Origin: Saccharospirillum impatiens DSM 12546
Lineage (GTDB): Bacteria > Pseudomonadota > Gammaproteobacteria > Pseudomonadales > Natronospirillaceae
NCBI RefSeq assembly: GCF_000423605.1
Contig: NZ_AUIH01000011.1
Span: 1 to 64,000, forward strand
Direction: 5' to 3'
Length of the DNA stretch: 64,000 bases
A program made the translations under genes and the position numbers. Position 1 is the first letter of the stretch, and every line of letters starts with the position of its first letter. Positions 57,070 to 64,000 of this stretch are shown piece after piece. Below the pieces are notes generated by a model. The model had not been told where the DNA came from, made no database searches, and was given only the letters and a program-made list of their open reading frames with translations.

Positions 57070-57399
57070 GTTTGAGTCTCCTTTCATTCTTTTTTTTGGC
57101 AGGACCTGACCTTTTGGTCAACCCTGAATTTCCACTTTAACCCGTTCTGTGACAAACCGAAACCCGAAAATCAACGCGTCTGAGTCGGGCGCCAGAACAG
57201 TGCAAAAAACCGGGTATCCAGCCCCATTCCGGTGCTGTGCCCGGGTTAACGGTGTGCGTTCGACGAGCCGCACCGTTCGGTTGGGCCCCGATAGCATCAC
57301 CGGCCAAAGTCAGGCACCCCCGACTTTGGCCGCATAGCAGCCAGATCACTCACAGAGTGTAGGCAAGAACCCCGCCAGTGCCAGCACGCTAACTGACAA
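57070..57399. other. Intergenic region upstream of the nucleotidase, with a hairpin
   Basis: About 330 bp without a gene. A perfect 11-bp stem CGGCCAAAGTC (57301-57311) / GACTTTGGCCG (57322-57332) with a 10-nt loop lies between the GIY-YIG gene's 3' end and the nucleotidase promoter. There is no T tract, so its role is open. Confidence 0.5.
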
Positions 57400-57762
57400 T
57401 TATGTCTTTCGGGTGACAGGCTCGGGCGATGCCGGAATCGGGCTTTCCTGCCCCGCCAGCAGTGCCTGCTTGCCAGTGCGGGTGAGTTTGCGCAGGGCGG
57501 CCTCGCGCTGGCCAGCGTGGCTTCGATCGCGGCAGGCTTCCCGGTAAACGAGTACAACCGGTCGTCGGGGGCGCGTATAACGGGCACCCCCGACCAGTTC
57601 GCCATTGTGTTGCCGCAATCGACGCGCCAGGTCGGTGGTGATGCCCGCATAGAGGGTGCCGTCGACGCATTGAACCAGATACACCCACCAGGATGCCACC
57701 GGATCGCTGACGCTCGTCTCAGCGGATTGCCCGGTCGACTCGGTATCGACATTGGCTGGCAT
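57400..57762 (-). CDS. GIY-YIG nuclease family protein
   Basis: A 120-residue single-domain GIY-YIG protein of the YhbQ type. The motif reads WVYLVQCVDGTLYAGITTD (VYL...YAG in place of GIY...YIG), with the catalytic Arg in DLARRLRQHN and a Tyr/Glu-containing helix REAALRKLTRTGKQ. Bacterial stand-alone members are thought to act in DNA repair or as structure-specific nucleases. ATG 57762 is preferred to the TTG eight codons upstream. It is divergent from the FIST-GGDEF-EAL gene. Confidence 0.88.
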   Translation of the reverse strand: MPANVDTESTGQSAETSVSDPVASWWVYLVQCVDGTLYAGITTDLARRLRQHNGELVGGARYTRPRRPVVLVYREACRDRSHAGQREAALRKLTRTGKQALLAGQESPIPASPEPVTRKT

Positions 57763-57968
57763 TCTGGGCCGGTCTACTTGCTTCAAAACAGCACTCTGCA
57801 GTCGAAAGCGGGGAAGGTTTCAGAGGGTTATGGTTACCGGCCCGGTCACTGCAGTCAAATAACCGACGCTAAATAGCCAAATGAGGCTCAGTTTCAAGGC
57901 GCAGGGGTTTCCTTCAAACACTGCTTTACCCTAAACTGCGAGAACCCAATCACAAACTTGCCCAAAAT

Positions 57969-60554
57969 ATGGCAGTGAGCATTCACACCCTCCTGATCGA
58001 CATCGGCACTGACGATGGCCTGACCCAACTGGCTGCGCTTCAGAAGGCGATAGAGGATGACGCTCGTCTGTTAATTCTGGCCTTTTCCAGTGCGCAGCCG
58101 AACCAGCTGGCCAGTCTCCTGCCCTGGGTGGAAGCGCTGTGGCCCAGGGCTACGGTGGCAGGGGCATATGGATCGCAATTGATTCACCAGGGTGTTGTCA
58201 GTGAACACACCTTGATGCTGCAGTTTATGACCTTTGAACGAACCGACGTTCGCTTGAACTATGTGCGCTGGCAAGGCGATGAGCGTGAGTTGGGCGAGCG
58301 CCTGTTTGACCCGGTATGCCGGCCAGACAGCCGACTGGCGCTGACCTTCCTGGGCGCCGAACACGGCGATGTGTCTGCTCTGACTCACTGGGTCAATCGT
58401 CAGTACCCGAATCTGGCCCTGGTCGGCGGATGTATTAGCCATAAAAGCCAGGGCTGGCTGTATGCCGACGGACAGTTTCTGGACCACCATGCCCTAACCA
58501 TCACTCTGAGCAATGAAACACTCGATGTCACTGCGCAATCCTATTCGGAATGGCATCTGATCGGCCGCACCTGGACGGTCACCAAGGCCGTTGGCAACAC
58601 CCTGTATGAGCTCGATCAGCAACCCGCCCAGGCGCTGTATGCACGCTACCTCACCGAAACCTTCGCCGATGACTCGCTGGCGGGCGAACCGCATGACGAT
58701 GTACGTTATGAAAGCTTTCCGCTGATGCGCATCAACGACAAACAAAACACCCTGAGTGCTCCGGTACGCCGACTCTCTGATGGCGGACTGATCATGAGTA
58801 CGCCGCTGCTTGAAGGTGATCGGGTTCGTTTCGCTTACAGCCACCCGTCCATGACGCTGGAGCAGGTCAATCGCGGCGCTGAAGCGCTGCATGGTAAACG
58901 TCCCGAGCTGATTCTGAGTTTCAACTGCGCCTCCCGACAACGCCTGGACCACCAGGAAACGGAGCGTGAACTCCAGCCATTTCAGGCCATGGCCCCGCTC
59001 AGCGGGGTCTTTTGTTACGGCGAACTGATGCATGAAAAAGGGCGCACCCGGCTACTGCAGCACAGCCTGGTTACGGTTGCCATTGCCGAAGACCCGGCCC
59101 TGGAGCGGCCCATGCCCGCTCTGGAACGCCACGCTCTGGCCCCCCTGTTTCGCCTGATCCAGGCGTCGGTCGAAGATCTGGACCAGGTCAATCGCAACCT
59201 TGAAGCCGACATTCGCCGCACCACACAGGAGTTGTTACGCAAGTTCGAGACCGACAGTGTCACCGGACTGGCAAACCGGGTCGCTCTGTTGCAATGCCTG
59301 CGCGACGACGACCCCTGGCCCATCGTTCAGGTCTGCAGCCTCAAGATCAATAACCTGCGCCAGATCAACAATCTTTATGGGTACAGCGTTGGCGATCAGC
59401 TGCTGCGCAGTCTGAGTGCCTCCATTCAGACCGACATCACCGAACTGCTGCCCACCACGGCCCTGGTGTTTCGCGGCTCACCCAACGAATTCCTTGTGGT
59501 CGCCCCTGACGCCTGCCCGATGAACAGTTTCTACAAAGGCATGGCCCAGTTGACTGAACGCATGCAAAATCAGTCGGACCTGTTCAGCGATAAAGTCGTG
59601 CAAAATGTGCTGCCCATTCTGCTAACGGCAGGCACGGCTCACCGCGCCGAGTTGCCTCCGGAGATGAGTCACAGTACCGAAGATTTGCTGATCAAAGCGT
59701 CTGAAGCGAGACGACATGCCTATCGGCATCAACTGCCCATCGCTCGTGCCATTGATTTGCCGGGCACCGACCGAGGGAAGCGGGATGGCCTGATTTGGCT
59801 GAGCCGTATTCGAACCGCGCTGGGCAGCGGCGACATTCTGCCCTATGTTCAGCCACTGTTTGACCGCCAGGGCCAGGTACACCACGTCGAAGCGCTGATG
59901 CGAGTGCGCCACGAAGGCGTGATTTACAGCCCGGCCAGCTTTCTTGATCTGGTCAAACCGACACAGCTTTACCCGCGCCTGTCGATGGTAATGATTGATG
60001 AAACCTTTCGTCTGATGAAGCCGCATAATGTCGGCTTCACACTGAACTTCACCGCTCGCGATCTGGCCAACGAAGCGTTGATCGACCGGCTCAAGTTCTG
60101 GTTAAAAAGCGGGGTCGACGCTGAACGGGTCACCCTGGAGATCGTTGAGTCAGACAGTCTGCGCGATTTCGACCGCTTCACCTACACCCTGCACGAATTG
60201 CGGCGCCTGGGCTGCAAACTGGCCATCGACGACTTTGGCAGCGCCTACTCAAACCTGGAGCGGGTGATGCGGCTAAAACCGGACTGGATCAAACTCGACG
60301 GCAGCCTGATCCGTCATTTGGTCGACAGCGAGGTCAACCGGATTCTGGTCAAACGGGTGGTGCAGCTGTGCCAGGACCTGCACATTCGAACCGTTGCCGA
60401 ACACGTTCACGATGCAGCAACCAAGTCGATACTGATGGGCATGGGTGTGGATTTCTTTCAGGGCTTCTATCTGGCCAAACCCGAACCCGCCGAAACCTTT
60501 AACGTACACGCATTGAAACAACCGGGAAGTGACTTCGAGGAGAGCCTGGCATGA
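57969..60554 (+). CDS. FIST-GGDEF-EAL signalling protein (probable c-di-GMP phosphodiesterase)
   Basis: An 861-residue soluble sensor. Residues 1-380 are FIST N and C domains, which bind small ligands such as amino acids (LLILAFSSAQPN, AGAYGSQLIHQG, GVFCYGELMHEKG). The GGDEF domain (about 430-580) is degenerate: the A-site motif is R-GSPNEF (502-508) instead of GGDEF, so diguanylate cyclase activity is unlikely. The EAL domain (about 605-850) is intact: EALMR (E641), NFTARDL, LEIVESD, IDDFGSAYSN (D754-D755) and QGFYLAKP. Hence c-di-GMP hydrolysis controlled by a periplasm-independent ligand is the likely role. The stop overlaps the next gene (ATGA), forming a two-gene operon. Confidence 0.9.
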   Translation: MAVSIHTLLIDIGTDDGLTQLAALQKAIEDDARLLILAFSSAQPNQLASLLPWVEALWPRATVAGAYGSQLIHQGVVSEHTLMLQFMTFERTDVRLNYVRWQGDERELGERLFDPVCRPDSRLALTFLGAEHGDVSALTHWVNRQYPNLALVGGCISHKSQGWLYADGQFLDHHALTITLSNETLDVTAQSYSEWHLIGRTWTVTKAVGNTLYELDQQPAQALYARYLTETFADDSLAGEPHDDVRYESFPLMRINDKQNTLSAPVRRLSDGGLIMSTPLLEGDRVRFAYSHPSMTLEQVNRGAEALHGKRPELILSFNCASRQRLDHQETERELQPFQAMAPLSGVFCYGELMHEKGRTRLLQHSLVTVAIAEDPALERPMPALERHALAPLFRLIQASVEDLDQVNRNLEADIRRTTQELLRKFETDSVTGLANRVALLQCLRDDDPWPIVQVCSLKINNLRQINNLYGYSVGDQLLRSLSASIQTDITELLPTTALVFRGSPNEFLVVAPDACPMNSFYKGMAQLTERMQNQSDLFSDKVVQNVLPILLTAGTAHRAELPPEMSHSTEDLLIKASEARRHAYRHQLPIARAIDLPGTDRGKRDGLIWLSRIRTALGSGDILPYVQPLFDRQGQVHHVEALMRVRHEGVIYSPASFLDLVKPTQLYPRLSMVMIDETFRLMKPHNVGFTLNFTARDLANEALIDRLKFWLKSGVDAERVTLEIVESDSLRDFDRFTYTLHELRRLGCKLAIDDFGSAYSNLERVMRLKPDWIKLDGSLIRHLVDSEVNRILVKRVVQLCQDLHIRTVAEHVHDAATKSILMGMGVDFFQGFYLAKPEPAETFNVHALKQPGSDFEESLA

Positions 60555-61237
60555 AAGACACCAACGCACCGCAGCACGCGTCGACGGCTCTGGTGGTCGG
60601 CGGTACGGGTCTGATCGGCAGCTCACTGCAAAAGCGCCTGAAACCGGACCATTTCGACCCCGTCTGGCTGCTGACCCGGCGGCCCCAACCGAAGAGCCAG
60701 TCTCATCTGCACTGGGTAAACACCGATTTCACCACCTGGCCGGACGCTTCGGCCATGGACCTGCAAGGCGGCACCTTATTCTGCACGCTGGGAACGACGC
60801 TCAAAAAAGCTGGCTCACGCGAGGCTTTTGTCGCGCTGGACCGGGATCTGGTGGTCAATACCGCGCACTGGGCCCGCGATCTCGGCGTGCGCACCTGCTT
60901 GTTCGTATCCAGCCTGGGGGCTGATCCGCAAAGTCGCCAACTGTACTTGCGCACCAAGGGTGAGGCCGAACAGGAGCTCATCGCCCTGGGGTTCGACCGA
61001 CTGGTCGTGATGAGGCCCTCCCTGTTACTCGGCCATCGCAACGAATTCCGCTTGGGTGAACGCCTGGGTGCAGCCTTTGGCGCCATGCTCAGGCCCGCAT
61101 TGTCAGGGCCTTTGTTAAAATACAGGCCCGTGCAGGCTGATCAGGTTGCCGCAGCCATGGTTGCCGCAGCGAGCAAGCCGGGCCCGGCAATTGATATCTG
61201 GGAGTCAGGACGGATCAGCCAGTTTCGCAGTGAGTGA
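60551..61237 (+). CDS. NAD(P)-binding SDR-type protein (HTATIP2/YbjT-like)
   Basis: A 228-residue Rossmann-fold protein of the atypical SDR group. The nucleotide-binding loop is VVGGTGLIGSSL (about residues 16-27). CTLGTTLKKAGSREAF resembles the HTATIP2/oxidoreductase region, and the catalytic Tyr is possibly in QLYLRTKGEAEQELI (YxxxK). Substrate unknown. It overlaps the FIST-GGDEF-EAL gene by 4 nt and is therefore co-translated with it, and its end overlaps the convergent hypothetical gene by 23 nt. Confidence 0.87.
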   Translation: MKDTNAPQHASTALVVGGTGLIGSSLQKRLKPDHFDPVWLLTRRPQPKSQSHLHWVNTDFTTWPDASAMDLQGGTLFCTLGTTLKKAGSREAFVALDRDLVVNTAHWARDLGVRTCLFVSSLGADPQSRQLYLRTKGEAEQELIALGFDRLVVMRPSLLLGHRNEFRLGERLGAAFGAMLRPALSGPLLKYRPVQADQVAAAMVAAASKPGPAIDIWESGRISQFRSE

Positions 61238-61727
61238 TCGACGTCCAGCGCCAGTAGGCACCCGTTGCATCCCGATTGCGCAATGTCAGGCAGATATCGC
61301 CAACAGAAATCTCCCAGTGATCGGAGGCGACAACGGTACGCTGCCACTGTTCCTCAGGCAGCGCTTGTAACCGCCGCGCCAGTGCTGACAGCAGCCCTGG
61401 CGTCGAGTCGACCATAGAGACCGCGCCGGGCGTTAACAGCGCCACTGCCTGGCCAGGCTCGGGATGCGATGTCAGTAACAGATCACGCTCCAGCAACTGC
61501 AAAATACGAGCGTGCTCCTGCGATCGCAGCCCCGTCTCTTCCAGGTCCCCGGCCTGCAGGTCGTCTTCACCGGCCGCCACAGCCATCAACCGCTGCAGCA
61601 ATCGCTCAGGCGCGTGGGTCTCTCGCTCCAGCCGGTCCTGGTACCCTTTTACCCCCCAGACGGCGAGCAGCATCAGCACAAGACCCGAGGCAGCAGCCAT
61701 CAGCCCCCATTGAATTGGTTTGGTCAA
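61215..61727 (-). CDS. Membrane-anchored hypothetical protein
   Basis: About 170 residues with one N-terminal transmembrane segment (LMAAASGLVLMLLAVWGVKGY, about residues 8-28) and a soluble remainder rich in Leu, Glu and Arg. No family is recognised. The most plausible start is TTG 61727 with AAGGGA 6-7 nt upstream; a GTG at 61757 is an alternative. The 3' end overlaps the SDR gene's 3' end by 23 nt. Confidence 0.6.
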   Translation of the reverse strand: MTKPIQWGLMAAASGLVLMLLAVWGVKGYQDRLERETHAPERLLQRLMAVAAGEDDLQAGDLEETGLRSQEHARILQLLERDLLLTSHPEPGQAVALLTPGAVSMVDSTPGLLSALARRLQALPEEQWQRTVVASDHWEISVGDICLTLRNRDATGAYWRWTSITHCETG

Positions 61728-61898
61728 TTGGATTCCCTTATACAGAGGGTTAAGCACCCGAATGTGTGAAAGCAGTGACCATCATACCAATGAAGGTCGA
61801 CTCGATCACAGAGCCAGTCACCTTGCCTTGCTCCAACGTTCGGGCTGACGTAGCGTTCAGACCACTCACTCCACACCGCACAGCAATCAGGGAAGAAG

Positions 61899-63395
61899 AT
61901 GACACTCGCCGTTCTGTACAGTAGGGCCCGCGTCGGGATGGACGCGCCACTGGTGACCATCGAAGTTCACCTGTCAAACGGGTTGCCCGCCTTCAACATG
62001 GTTGGCCTGCCGGAAACGGCAGTCAAGGAAGCCCGCGACCGGGTACGCTCCGCTATCATTAACAGCCAGTTCGATTTTCCGGACCGGCGCATCACCGTCA
62101 ATATGGCGCCCGCCGATCTGCCCAAGCAAGGGGCGCAGTTCGACCTTGCCATTGCCCTGGGCATACTGGTGGCCAGTAACCAGTTGCCGGCCGATAAGAT
62201 TGAAGAGTACGAATTTCTCGGTGAACTGGCCTTGTCCGGCGATCTGCGGCCCGGTCCGGGTGCCCTGCCTGCTGCCATCGCCTGTACTCAGGCCGGGCGC
62301 GGCCTGGTTACCAGCAAAGACAACGCGGCCGAAGCCGCACTGGCCAGCGACAGCACCGTTCGCTATGGGGAACATCTGCTGCAAGTCACCAGCCATTTCA
62401 GCGGTCAGAACGCTCTGCCACAGGCCCACTATGAACCGGCCACCGATGTTGAGCCAATGCCCGACATGGCCGATGTCAAAGGTCAACACAGCGCCAAGCG
62501 CGCTCTTGAGATCGCGGCGGCTGGTCGCCACAATTTGCTTTTTTTCGGTCCTCCGGGAACCGGCAAGACCCTGCTCGCTTCACGCCTGCCCGGCCTGCTG
62601 CCCGCATTGCGCGAGCGTGAAGCTCTGGAAGTGGCCAGTGTGCAAAGCATCTGCGGTTTGCCGCTGAACTGGGGCCGGCGCCCTTTTCGGTCACCGCACC
62701 ACACGGCCTCGGGCGTCGCGCTGATCGGGGGCGGCTCTATTCCAAGGCCAGGGGAAGTCACTCTGGCACACCGGGGCGTGCTGTTTCTGGATGAGTTGGC
62801 GGAGTTTCCACGCACCGTGCTTGATGTACTGCGCGAACCGATGGAAAGCGGCGAAGTCCACATCGCCCGGGCTGCTCGTCAAACCCGCTTCCCGGCCCGG
62901 TTTCAACTGGTCGCGGCCATGAACCCGACCCCTGGCGGCTACAGCCCGGATGACCCGCGATCACAACGCTACACCCGTGAGCAGATGCAACGCTATCTGG
63001 CCAGACTGTCCGGCCCCTTTCTCGACCGAATCGACCTGCACATCGAAGTCCCGGCGCTGCCCAAGGCGTTGCTGACCCGCAACACCGAGGAAGAATCCAG
63101 TGCTGACGTCCGCGCCCGTGTAGAACTGGCCTGGTCCCGGCAACTCGATCGCCAGGGCTGTGCCAACGCGGAGCTGTCCGGCAAGCCGTTGGAGCAGGCT
63201 TGCCGGTTGGGCCAGGCCGAACAAACCCTGCTCGACTCAGCGCTCGACAAACTCGGACTCAGCGCCCGCGCCTATCACCGGGTGCTCAAAGTAGCCCGCA
63301 CCCTGGCCGACCTGAACGGCCGCCCGACACTGGAGCGCACCGACCTGATCGAAGCGCTCAATTGTCGGCAGCTGGAAAAATTAATGCGGGTTTAG
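61899..63395 (+). CDS. comM: ComM / YifB-family Mg-chelatase-like AAA+ ATPase
   Basis: A 498-residue protein with an N-terminal Lon-protease-like domain (1-185; VEIHLSNGLPAFNMVGLPE-like) and a Mg-chelatase AAA+ domain. Walker A is GPPGTGKTLLA (about 218-228) and Walker B is LFLDELAEFP; an sensor-type RSPHHTASGVALIGGGSIP block (ends quoted) and the C-terminal HTH are present. ComM is a hexameric branch-migration helicase that aids integration during natural transformation. Together with comF it suggests an at least partly equipped competence system. Confidence 0.95.
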   Translation: MTLAVLYSRARVGMDAPLVTIEVHLSNGLPAFNMVGLPETAVKEARDRVRSAIINSQFDFPDRRITVNMAPADLPKQGAQFDLAIALGILVASNQLPADKIEEYEFLGELALSGDLRPGPGALPAAIACTQAGRGLVTSKDNAAEAALASDSTVRYGEHLLQVTSHFSGQNALPQAHYEPATDVEPMPDMADVKGQHSAKRALEIAAAGRHNLLFFGPPGTGKTLLASRLPGLLPALREREALEVASVQSICGLPLNWGRRPFRSPHHTASGVALIGGGSIPRPGEVTLAHRGVLFLDELAEFPRTVLDVLREPMESGEVHIARAARQTRFPARFQLVAAMNPTPGGYSPDDPRSQRYTREQMQRYLARLSGPFLDRIDLHIEVPALPKALLTRNTEEESSADVRARVELAWSRQLDRQGCANAELSGKPLEQACRLGQAEQTLLDSALDKLGLSARAYHRVLKVARTLADLNGRPTLERTDLIEALNCRQLEKLMRV

Positions 63396-63425
63396 TGGCT
63401 TATTATATTGATTAGGCACAAAGCC

Positions 63426-63806
63426 GTGCTGGCCACCGGGTAGACCAGACCGGGGCCGGCATAAACCCATCCATGGGGCCTAGGGAGCCTCTGAATAACT
63501 CCCCCGGGGCTCTGGCTTATCCGAGGGACGCTGCCACAAGGCGGACTCATGCAGGAATGTCTGGACCTTTCAAATGAGTCCAACGCGGTGGCAGCGTTCC
63601 TCGGAAAGCCCCTGCGGGCGCGGCTAAAACGTCCTGCCCCGGCGTTGCACTTCTTGACAAGGGCTACGGCCATTGCGCTGCGAAGTGCGCCTTGTGCCAG
63701 GACGTTTTAGCTCGCGCAGAGCCCTGGGGGAGTTGTTCAGAGGCTCCCTAGACTTCGGCATCCATGCCTCAGACTTCCCCGGTCAGGTCTACCCGGTAGC
63801 CAGCAC
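63426..63806 (+). repeat. Nested palindromic element 9, interrupted by an IS5-like MITE
   Basis: The arms include CCGGGTAGACCAGACCGGGG (63436-63455) and the complementary CCCCGGTCAGGTCTACCCGG (63777-63796), pairing over about 30 bp. The core starts GGCATAAACCCATCCATGG and is broken at its CTAG (63480-63483) by a 264-bp insert (see separate entry); it continues after the second CTAG (63748-63751) with a modified hairpin containing GGCATCCATGCC. It follows comM. Confidence 0.87.
63484..63747. mobile_element. 264-bp IS5-like MITE inserted in palindromic element 9
   Basis: The terminal repeats pair over 31 bp with two mismatches, beginning GGAGCCTCTGAATAACTCCC. The element is flanked by a direct CTAG duplication (63480-63483 and 63748-63751), which fits the YTAR target of the IS5 group. 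The interior has nested hairpins, an ACGCTGCCAC/GTGGCAGCGT pair and GCTAAAACGTCCTG / CAGGACGTTTTAGC, but no coding capacity. Confidence 0.88.
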
Positions 63807-63905
63807 TGGTCTCTGGCTTCATTGGATACAACAAAAAATGCTCGGGAGCCACTACCTGAATAGCTCTAAATATTAATATTGGAGGTTGTTGAGGAGGCTA
63901 GCGGC

Positions 63906-64000
63906 GGGTGCCGGGTGTGCCCTTGTGGGGTAGTCCGCAGCAGGGATGCTGCGGTCTAGGCTCCATGGAGGGATTTACGCCGACCCCACAAGGGCACACC
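63906..64000 (-). repeat. Nested palindromic element 10 (runs off the window)
   Basis: Inverted orientation. A 17-bp arm GGTGTGCCCTTGTGGGG (reading inward from 63914) is mirrored at 63984-64000, then the window ends. The inner hairpin is CCGCAGCAGGGATGCTGCGG (63935-63954), followed by CTAGG, CCATGG and the family core. Confidence 0.83.

Overview
The window is chromosomal DNA of a gammaproteobacterium. The gene content (TamA/TamB, a PA4642-family protein, SrkA, CIO-type CydAB, an nrdR-rib-nusB cluster, a DUF2750 protein) and the fairly high G+C suggest a marine Oceanospirillales/Saccharospirillum-like organism, but that placement is an inference. I see no rRNA, tRNA or CRISPR, and no prophage. 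Most of the window is well-packed core genome, with about 50 supported genes.

Layout. 1-335 is the right end of an IS3-family insertion sequence that has cut into an FG-GAP-repeat gene (remnant 336-859). It is followed by an ELWxxDGT-repeat lipoprotein. 2.5-5.4 kb is a NarL-type two-component pair. 5.6-7.4 kb holds a YdjM-like membrane protein and a ChrR-like cupin. 7.4-10.6 kb carries cytochrome bd oxidase (cydAB) and a GbsR/MarR regulator. 11.2-14.6 kb is a heterodimeric ABC exporter (mdlAB). 15.0-21.7 kb has a small acidic lipoprotein and tamA-tamB. 22-27.2 kb has a PA4642-family gene, radA, dgt and qmcA-nfeD. 27.4-31.3 kb holds a regulator with two XRE-like halves facing a three-gene operon: a KAS III-like condensing enzyme, a haem-oxygenase-like putative diiron oxidase and an unrecognised protein. 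This is the least explained metabolic unit here. 31.5-36.6 kb is greA and carAB. 37-44.4 kb has a membrane protein, an XRE regulator, a SprA-like metalloprotease, a small flagellar-rod-like protein, comF, srkA and a repeat lipoprotein. 44.6-48.5 kb is nrdR-ribD-ribBA-ribH-nusB; riboflavin synthase is absent from this cluster and the RibA half of RibBA lacks its zinc cysteines. 49-57.8 kb has a c-type cytochrome, a CxxCH lipoprotein, sdaA, an EamA transporter, glyA, a DUF2750 protein, a 5'-nucleotidase lipoprotein and a GIY-YIG protein. 58-63.4 kb has a FIST-GGDEF-EAL protein, an SDR-type protein, a membrane-anchored hypothetical and comM.

The most striking non-coding signal is a family of large nested palindromes, about 105-265 bp, in at least nine intergenic places. 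Each has an asymmetric core with a small hairpin at a CATCCATG apex, enclosed by arms of roughly 17-30 bp. The arm sequence differs from copy to copy but still pairs within each copy. Some copies also carry outer inverted repeats. One copy lies inside a MITE-like unit with 23-bp terminal repeats, located within the KAS III operon. Another is split by a 264-bp IS5-like MITE flanked by a CTAG duplication. None of the ten divergent gene gaps in the window contains a copy.
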